A stretch of DNA of 5,308 nt from Burkholderiales bacterium (GTDB lineage: Bacteria > Pseudomonadota > Gammaproteobacteria > Burkholderiales > SG8-39): contig JADGRR010000254.1 of NCBI GenBank assembly GCA_017880745.1, positions 1 through 5,308 of the forward strand, read 5' to 3'. Shown here in pieces: positions 1 through 5,308 of this stretch; within the stretch, counting starts at the first letter, position 1, and every line of letters begins with the position of its first letter. A program made the translations under genes and the position numbers. Under the pieces are notes generated by a model. That model ran no database searches. It was not told the origin of the DNA and saw nothing but the letters and a program-made list of their open reading frames with translations.

Positions 1-450
1 GCTCCCGATGATCCGCCCCAGCAGCGGCGTAAAGTATCCAATCATGCCGACGTGCTCGCCCGGCTGCGGATTCAGATACCCCATCGAGTCGGCGCTGCAG
101 TCAGGGCGAAATCCCGCCCGGTCGAACAGGCAGCGGGTCAGGGCGTTGGCGGCGGCGAAGCCCAGGGTCTTTGAGATGCCGCTGTCATGGACATAGCGGC
201 GGGCGACTTCGAGCGTATCGGCGCCGGCAAGGCCAAAGCCGTCGCTTGCGTCAAGCAGCCGCTCCAGCGTGTCGTCAAGCAGGACGTAGGACAGGCCGAT
301 GGACCCGTCGTCGAGTTCCAAAGCGCAGAATTGGCCCTTGTTGTCTTCGTTGCGCCGTCCCGGCGGCAGGTGCAGGGCACGGACACGGGGCAGAGCGCCG
401 CGCGCTGCAAAGGCTTCCAGCTGGGAAAGGTAATCCGCAGCGAAGCTCAT
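1..450 (-). CDS. DUF4213/DUF364 family protein, putative heavy-metal chelation (3' end outside window)
   Basis: The first 150 codons of a minus-strand gene start at ATG 450-448 and stay open to the left edge, so the C-terminus is missing. I translated this frame by hand. It begins MSFAADYLSQLEAF and contains KGQFCALELDDGSIGLSYVLLD (residues 39-60), an N-terminal region like DUF4213. A helical stretch with FAAANALTRCLF follows (98-109), then GEHVGMIGYFTPLL (131-144). The VGMIGYF strand-turn is typical of the entry into the Rossmann-like DUF364 domain, named in Pfam as a putative heavy-metal chelation domain. Such proteins are usually about 250 residues, so roughly 100 should lie beyond the edge. 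The start ATG overlaps the viaA-like stop as ATGA, and I see no Shine-Dalgarno sequence, so translation probably depends on coupling to the upstream gene. Substrate and reaction are unknown; a metal-related role is a family-level guess. The family call comes from motif recognition, not a profile search. Confidence 0.72.
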   Translation of the reverse strand, partial: MSFAADYLSQLEAFAARGALPRVRALHLPPGRRNEDNKGQFCALELDDGSIGLSYVLLDDTLERLLDASDGFGLAGADTLEVARRYVHDSGISKTLGFAAANALTRCLFDRAGFRPDCSADSMGYLNPQPGEHVGMIGYFTPLLGRIIGS

Positions 451-2057
451 GGGAGGTCATGCTCGTTTTCGGCGGCGCCATTGGAAGGCGCTTCCGGCGC
501 CGGCACGCCCCTGTGCACACCGGCGCGGATTGCTGCCGATGCGGTTTCGCCGGAGACCGCGGACGGGTGGTTTCCCGCGCCGGGTAGCGCCCCCGGGAAA
601 TACATGGCCGTGAGGCGATGGGAATGTATCGGTGAATCGGCATTCGAACCGCCGTAGCGGCGCCAGTCGCGGATAGGGTGGATGTTGTCGGCAAGTTCCA
701 GGAATCCGATGGACTCCCGGTCGCCAGTCAGCACGCCTTGCACCCGCAACCCGAGCTTGCGCTTGACGGCGTCGAGGCGGGCGACGATTTCCGGCGTGGC
801 GCCGAATTCGCCGTCGGAGACGATCAGGAGATCGGCCAAGCGCCAGCGTCGATCTTCAAGTTTGGCAAGCGCCTTTTCCAGGGGGCCGGAGATATCGGTG
901 CCGCCGTGAAATGCCTGGCCGAGGAAGCGCGTGAGGCGGTCGATGCCCGCGCTGTCTACGGCGAGTTCCATTTCGACCAACTCATCCGGGCCGCCGAACG
1001 CGAACACATGGCAGGCACGATGCTGAGCGTGTGCCGTGCGTATCGCCTCCAGCACGACGGCCTTGGCCACTGCTTCGGCGCCTCCCTGCATCGAGCCCGA
1101 GGTATCGACACACACGAGCATCGGCCCCATTTCCGGCCGCTTCCCCGGCAGCAGCCCGGGCCGGGGGCGCGAAACCCGGGCCTCGCGCAGGCGCACCTCT
1201 TCCATGCGATCGTCGTCCTCGTAGCTGAGCAGCGTGCGTTCGGCGCGGCGCGCATGCCACACCAGGCGCAGGCGCGGATGGCCCAGGAGCATGGTTTCGG
1301 CCGGCAGCATGCGGGCGATCCGGTCCGAGCGATGAACGCCCCGGGTTTCTCCCGGCATGTCGGGCACGCGCACCGTACGGCGTTCCAGACGCTGGGCAAT
1401 GGCCTCGTCGAAGACTTCCACGGTCGTCTGTGTTGTCGCGTCGTGCTCATCGGACTGGCGGGTGCGTCCGAGTCCGCGAATAATCCGCACCAATTCCGGC
1501 AGGCGCTCGAGCAGCCGGCGAATGCGCAACACTTCCTGCCATCCGGCGGAGCGCAGCAGGCCGCGAATCTCGTCCCAGCGAGCGTTGTTGCCGTCTTCGG
1601 GCAGCCTGCCGAAGACTTCGATCAACTCGTCGACCTGTCCACAGCGCTCCTGCCACTCCGCGGCAAAAGCGTCTATGGCCATACGCGCAGCCTCGGTCAT
1701 CCCGGCTCCGCGGTCGCGGTAATCGACGATGAGATCGAGATGAAACAGCAGGCTCATCAGAACGGTATCCGAGAGTTCCTCCTGGCCTGCGCAATAAGCG
1801 GCGAGACCAAGGCTCGCGATTGTCTCATGCAACGCGTACGTGATCGGGTGCGGCAGCCAGAGCCAGGTTTCAGCCGGCGGCAGGTCGCCGGCGAGCATTC
1901 CCTTGCGCAAAGCGGCAAGCGACTCCAGCCGGGGCTCCAGGCCACCTTGGGAATTTGTCAGCCCGCCCAGCCAGAGCTTGCGCGCCAGACCATCGAGCGC
2001 CGCCAGCCGGCCCTCCTCGGCTTCGAACAGCAATGGGCGCGGAACCTGAGCGTTCAA
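447..2057 (-). CDS. viaA: ViaA-like VWA-domain protein, partner of the RavA-like ATPase
   Basis: A 536-residue protein with the layout of ViaA: a helical N-terminal half (about 1-300) and a C-terminal VWA domain (about 311-465). The MIDAS metal site is complete: CVDTSGSM (D318, S320, S322), the Thr of HGGTDIS (T387) and the Asp of IVSDGEFG (D415). The segment before the VWA domain (MLPAETMLLG, then LLSYEDDD) resembles the equivalent stretch of E. coli ViaA. In E. coli, ViaA binds RavA, stimulates its ATPase and associates with respiratory Fe-S enzymes such as fumarate reductase and Nuo; a similar adaptor role is inferred here. The start is TTG 2057-2055, overlapping the ravA stop as TTGA, without a clear ribosome binding site. 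An internal ATG (residue 54) would remove conserved-looking N-terminal helix, so TTG is preferred. E. coli ViaA is about 483 residues. The extra length is mostly a Pro/Ala/Gly-rich tail after about residue 470. Confidence 0.85.
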   Translation of the reverse strand: MNAQVPRPLLFEAEEGRLAALDGLARKLWLGGLTNSQGGLEPRLESLAALRKGMLAGDLPPAETWLWLPHPITYALHETIASLGLAAYCAGQEELSDTVLMSLLFHLDLIVDYRDRGAGMTEAARMAIDAFAAEWQERCGQVDELIEVFGRLPEDGNNARWDEIRGLLRSAGWQEVLRIRRLLERLPELVRIIRGLGRTRQSDEHDATTQTTVEVFDEAIAQRLERRTVRVPDMPGETRGVHRSDRIARMLPAETMLLGHPRLRLVWHARRAERTLLSYEDDDRMEEVRLREARVSRPRPGLLPGKRPEMGPMLVCVDTSGSMQGGAEAVAKAVVLEAIRTAHAQHRACHVFAFGGPDELVEMELAVDSAGIDRLTRFLGQAFHGGTDISGPLEKALAKLEDRRWRLADLLIVSDGEFGATPEIVARLDAVKRKLGLRVQGVLTGDRESIGFLELADNIHPIRDWRRYGGSNADSPIHSHRLTAMYFPGALPGAGNHPSAVSGETASAAIRAGVHRGVPAPEAPSNGAAENEHDLP

Positions 2058-3475
2058 TGTTCGCCGACGGACTCGTACACAACGGGTTCGGGCGCCACGC
2101 CGTTATCTTGTTCCAGCCGCGGCAGGCTGAGAAAACCCGAGCGCGCCGATCGTGCGCGCTCGGCCAGGCGAGCAATGGCCGCGGCAGTGGCCGCCACCGC
2201 CGCGGCTCCCCGGTCAGTCAGGTTCTCGTCGACCCACAGGCTCTGCGCCCGGTAGGCGACGAGGCTTTCGCGTTGGCTCGAGATTTCCTTGGCGTAGTCC
2301 GCAATGCGTGCCAGCAAGGCGTCGATCTGACCGACGCGGGCGCCGATATGGGTCTCTCCGTAGCGGCGGCAACGGCTGTAGGTCATGCGCGGCGCCGCCG
2401 CGCCGCCCTTGGCATCACCGATGTCCTGCGCCAGGTCGGCTGCAGAGAATTTCAGGCGGCCGGATGCGTCGTAATCCAGATCGTTGGCTTTCTGCTCGGC
2501 ATCGAGTTGGGCCTCGAAGGCCTCGACTATCCGTGTCAGGCGCTCAGGCGAACAAGCCTCGCTCACCCCAAGCCGGGCAGCGAGCCAGTCCGCCACTGCC
2601 GCCTGGCGCGGCGCGTCGTGCGCGGTAAGCCAGGGAAGCAGCAGAAGATCCCACAGCGCCACGGCCGACCTGCCCTCACTCGCCGCGGCAACGCGCAACA
2701 GCCAGACGATCTTTACCCAGCGACGGTCGGATATGTAGACCTTCTCGGCCTCAAAGTACTGGCGCAGTTCGGCAAGCACTGCAAGCGGCGCGGCTGGAAT
2801 ACCCACCGTTGCGGCCTCGGTTGCAAGTGCGGCGAGATCGTTCTTGTCCAGGGCAAGGCCAGTCGGCAGCGGCGTCCAGCCGCAACCTGGGCCGACCTGA
2901 AGCAGCGCGCCAAAGCTGGCTGCGCTGACTGCCGCTACCGGCACGCGCACCAGGAAGCGGTCGAAAAACGCATCGGCCACCTCGTCCTCAGGCACCGCGT
3001 TCGTGGCGCCGATGGCGCTGATCAGCGGGCAGTGTACGCGCCCCGCGCCATTGTCGAATTCGCGTTCGTTAAGGAGCGTAAGCAGCGCATTGAGAATGGC
3101 GCTGTTGGCCTTGAACACCTCGTCGATGAAGGCAATCGAGGCATCAGGCAGGAACCCGTCGATGTGCCGCTCGTACCGGTCCTCCTCAAGCGCCTTGATC
3201 GACAGCGGACCAAAGAGTTCCTCGGGCACCGAGAAGCGGGTCAGCAGGCGCTCGAAGTAGCGGGCGTCACGGAAAACCGTGTGCAGACGCCGCGCCAGCT
3301 CGCTTTTCGCGGTGCCCGGGGGGCCGATGAGCAGCGTGTGCTCGCCGGCCAGCGCAGCAAGCAAGCAGAGCCGGACGCTGTGGCGGCGTTCGACCAGGCC
3401 GCGCTCCAGCGTGTCGATGATCGCCTTCAGACGGGCGCTGCGCTTGGGCTGCATGGGTAAATTGTCTGTATGCAT
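2054..3475 (-). CDS. ravA: RavA-like MoxR-family AAA+ ATPase
   Basis: A 473-residue cytoplasmic ATPase close to E. coli RavA in its N-terminal two thirds. Visible motifs are Walker A GPPGTAKS (51-58), FSVPEELFGPLSIKAL (81-96, nearly the RavA sequence), Walker B IAFIDEV (114-120), sensor 1 around N159 in IGATNAVPED, and FFDRF with R173 as likely arginine finger. YISDRRW (247-253) and GRSAVALWDLLLL (268-280) match the RavA lid region. RavA forms hexamers, works with ViaA, and in E. coli binds the lysine decarboxylase LdcI through its LARA domain. Residues about 310-380 here do not resemble that domain. The C-terminus (381-445) is helical, with a SLWVDENL segment similar to the end of RavA. ATG 3475 is taken as the start because an in-frame TGA lies six codons upstream. 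A GAGG at 3492-3489 is a distant (13 nt) ribosome-binding candidate. A second ATG at 3454 would also keep every motif. This is the first gene of the three-gene operon. Confidence 0.88.
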   Translation of the reverse strand: MHTDNLPMQPKRSARLKAIIDTLERGLVERRHSVRLCLLAALAGEHTLLIGPPGTAKSELARRLHTVFRDARYFERLLTRFSVPEELFGPLSIKALEEDRYERHIDGFLPDASIAFIDEVFKANSAILNALLTLLNEREFDNGAGRVHCPLISAIGATNAVPEDEVADAFFDRFLVRVPVAAVSAASFGALLQVGPGCGWTPLPTGLALDKNDLAALATEAATVGIPAAPLAVLAELRQYFEAEKVYISDRRWVKIVWLLRVAAASEGRSAVALWDLLLLPWLTAHDAPRQAAVADWLAARLGVSEACSPERLTRIVEAFEAQLDAEQKANDLDYDASGRLKFSAADLAQDIGDAKGGAAAPRMTYSRCRRYGETHIGARVGQIDALLARIADYAKEISSQRESLVAYRAQSLWVDENLTDRGAAAVAATAAAIARLAERARSARSGFLSLPRLEQDNGVAPEPVVYESVGEH

Positions 3476-3519
3476 TGAGAAATAGTAGCCTCAATTGCGA
3501 TATTACTTGAAACCATCGG

Positions 3520-3548
3520 AACCTATCCGGATACTGACCTTGCGTGAA
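3520..3548 (-). promoter_or_regulatory. Weak candidate promoter for the ravA-viaA-DUF364 operon
   Basis: On the minus strand, TTCACG (3548-3543) and TAGGTT (3525-3520) are separated by 17 bases, a sigma-70-like layout. The -35 box is good, but the -10 box matches the consensus at only three of six positions. It would give a leader of about 35-40 bases before ATG 3475. A rival -10 box, TACTAT, lies only a few bases before that ATG and would give an almost leaderless message. The evidence is spacing and similarity only. Confidence 0.25.
3524..3533. promoter_or_regulatory. 10-base perfect palindrome TATCCGGATA, possible operator
   Basis: TATCCGGATA reads the same on both strands and does not extend further on either side. 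It touches the proposed -10 box and enters the spacer of the leftward operon promoter candidate, a position from which a bound repressor could block transcription. A 10-base palindrome can occur by chance, and no regulator is recognised. Confidence 0.2.
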
Positions 3549-3682
3549 TATCTTGGCGCGCCATGAGCGACGCTGAATCTGCCTCCCAGGCCACCCGACC
3601 CGCCATGCAACAGGTAACGCGCTGACACTCGCGATTTCGCAATACGCCTTATTTCGTTTTACTGTTCATGGTGCGCACCTGC

Positions 3683-3709
3683 CCGCTCAGGCCAATTGCA
3701 GTTGAGCGG
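3683..3709. repeat. 27-base inverted repeat abutting the acyl-CoA synthetase promoter, possible operator
   Basis: The arms CCGCTCA (3683-3689) and TGAGCGG (3703-3709) are perfect 7-base inverted repeats around a 13-base centre. That centre contains the small palindrome CAATTG (3693-3698), almost concentric with the outer dyad. The repeat ends two bases before the -35 box at 3712, a typical place for a dimeric regulator. It has no T-run, so it does not look like an intrinsic terminator. No regulator family is recognised; regulation of the synthetase is an inference from position. Confidence 0.35.
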
Positions 3710-3711
3710 CG

Positions 3712-3740
3712 TTGACGTTGACGCCGGCCACTAACATACT
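3712..3740 (+). promoter_or_regulatory. Candidate sigma-70 promoter for the acyl-CoA synthetase gene
   Basis: TTGACG (3712-3717, five of six consensus bases) and CATACT (3735-3740, four of six) are separated by 17 bases. The likely start point near 3747 gives a leader of about 28 bases that includes the ribosome binding site. TTGACG is repeated immediately at 3718-3723, but that copy has no -10 box at suitable spacing. This is the best promoter match in the intergenic region. Confidence 0.5.
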
Positions 3741-3763
3741 TGCGTCCTAAGAATTTTTCCATC

Positions 3764-3769
3764 AGGGGA
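3764..3769 (+). promoter_or_regulatory. Ribosome binding site of the acyl-CoA synthetase gene
   Basis: AGGGGA lies five bases before ATG 3775. It is the clearest Shine-Dalgarno sequence of any gene here and fixes the start codon. Confidence 0.7.
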
Positions 3770-3774
3770 TCGCC

Positions 3775-4824
<1,050 letters not shown>

Positions 4825-5308
4825 TAGGCAACTCGCCCGGACAGGTACTGAAACCGGGCTCCATGGGAAGGCCGCTGCCGGGATACCGTGTCGCATTGCT
4901 CGACGCCGGTGGCAAGGAGGCCGGCGAAGGCGAGGTCTGCCTCGTCCTCGACCCGCGCCCGCTCGGACTGATGGTCGGCTACATGGATAGCGTCGAGAAA
5001 ACGGAGGAGGCCATGCGCGGCGGCTACTACCGCACCGGCGACGTCGCGAGCCGCGACGCCGATGGTTACATTACCTACGTTGGCCGCGCCGACGACGTGT
5101 TCAAGGCCTCGGACTACCGCATCAGCCCGTTCGAACTGGAGAGCGCATTGCTCGAGCACCCGGCGGTGGCCGAGGCGGCCGTGGTGCCCAGCCCGGATCC
5201 AGTGCGCCTGGCCGTGCCCAAGGCCTTCATCATCCTGACCCAGGGAACGCAACCCAGCCGCGAACTGGCGAAGGAGATCTTCACCTTCCTGCGCAGCAAC
5301 CTCGCGCC

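Noticed and set aside
138..694. Overlapping open frames on both strands across the viaA/DUF364 junction (for example 138-410 minus, 187-657 plus, 275-694 minus).
   Set aside because: They conflict with the minus-strand frame from 450 that carries the DUF4213/DUF364-like sequence and has a clean ATGA junction with viaA. Their products show no family features.
678..3460. Two long plus-strand open frames (678-2255 and 1955-3460, each over 500 codons) antisense to the ravA- and viaA-like genes.
   Set aside because: Their translations show no recognisable domains or motifs and are rich in Arg, Ala, Gln and His. Long antisense open frames are expected opposite GC-rich genes, and the minus-strand products carry clear Walker and MIDAS motifs.
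3563..3625. A 20-codon plus-strand open frame (MSDAESASQATRPAMQQVTR) in the intergenic region.
   Set aside because: It has no ribosome binding site or promoter of its own, ends well before the synthetase and its promoter, and could easily arise by chance.
3683..3709. The inverted repeat as an intrinsic terminator for either gene.
   Set aside because: Both neighbouring genes are transcribed away from this region, the loop is long, and no T-run follows the stem on either strand.

Overview
The window is GC-rich, densely coded bacterial DNA. Codons strongly prefer G or C in the third position. Together with the RavA/ViaA-type proteins and a medium-chain-type acyl-CoA synthetase, this suggests a high-GC proteobacterium. 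A betaproteobacterium of the Rhodocyclales/Burkholderiales type is my best guess, but it is inferred from protein flavour only; there is no rRNA or other taxonomic marker here.

Left two thirds (1-3475, minus strand): a compact three-gene operon read right to left. First is a RavA-like MoxR-family AAA+ ATPase (2054-3475). Second is a ViaA-like von Willebrand factor A (VWA) protein with a complete MIDAS metal site (447-2057). Third is the first 150 codons of a DUF4213/DUF364 protein, a putative heavy-metal-chelation family, which runs off the left edge (1-450). Both junctions are 4-base stop/start overlaps: TTGA between ravA and viaA, ATGA between viaA and the DUF364 gene. The three products are therefore probably translationally coupled. 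MoxR ATPase plus VWA pairs act as chaperones or metal-insertion machines for metalloenzymes. A possible metal-binding protein locked into the same operon is the most interesting feature of the window.

Middle (3476-3774): a 299-base intergenic region between divergent genes. It holds a reasonable sigma-70-like promoter for the rightward gene, a weaker candidate for the leftward operon, a 10-base perfect palindrome and a 27-base imperfect dyad abutting the rightward -35 box. I see no terminator or RNA gene in it.

Right third (3775-5308, plus strand): an ANL-superfamily (AMP-forming) acyl-CoA synthetase. Its reading frame is broken by an apparent single-base loss near 4774-4779. The N-terminal reading frame stops at 4824, while the rest of the protein continues intact in another frame to the right edge. 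This is either a recent pseudogene or a sequencing/assembly error. The second half also has Asp where the A8 motif normally has a conserved Gly.

The divergent synthetase has no obvious functional link to the ravA-viaA-DUF364 operon.
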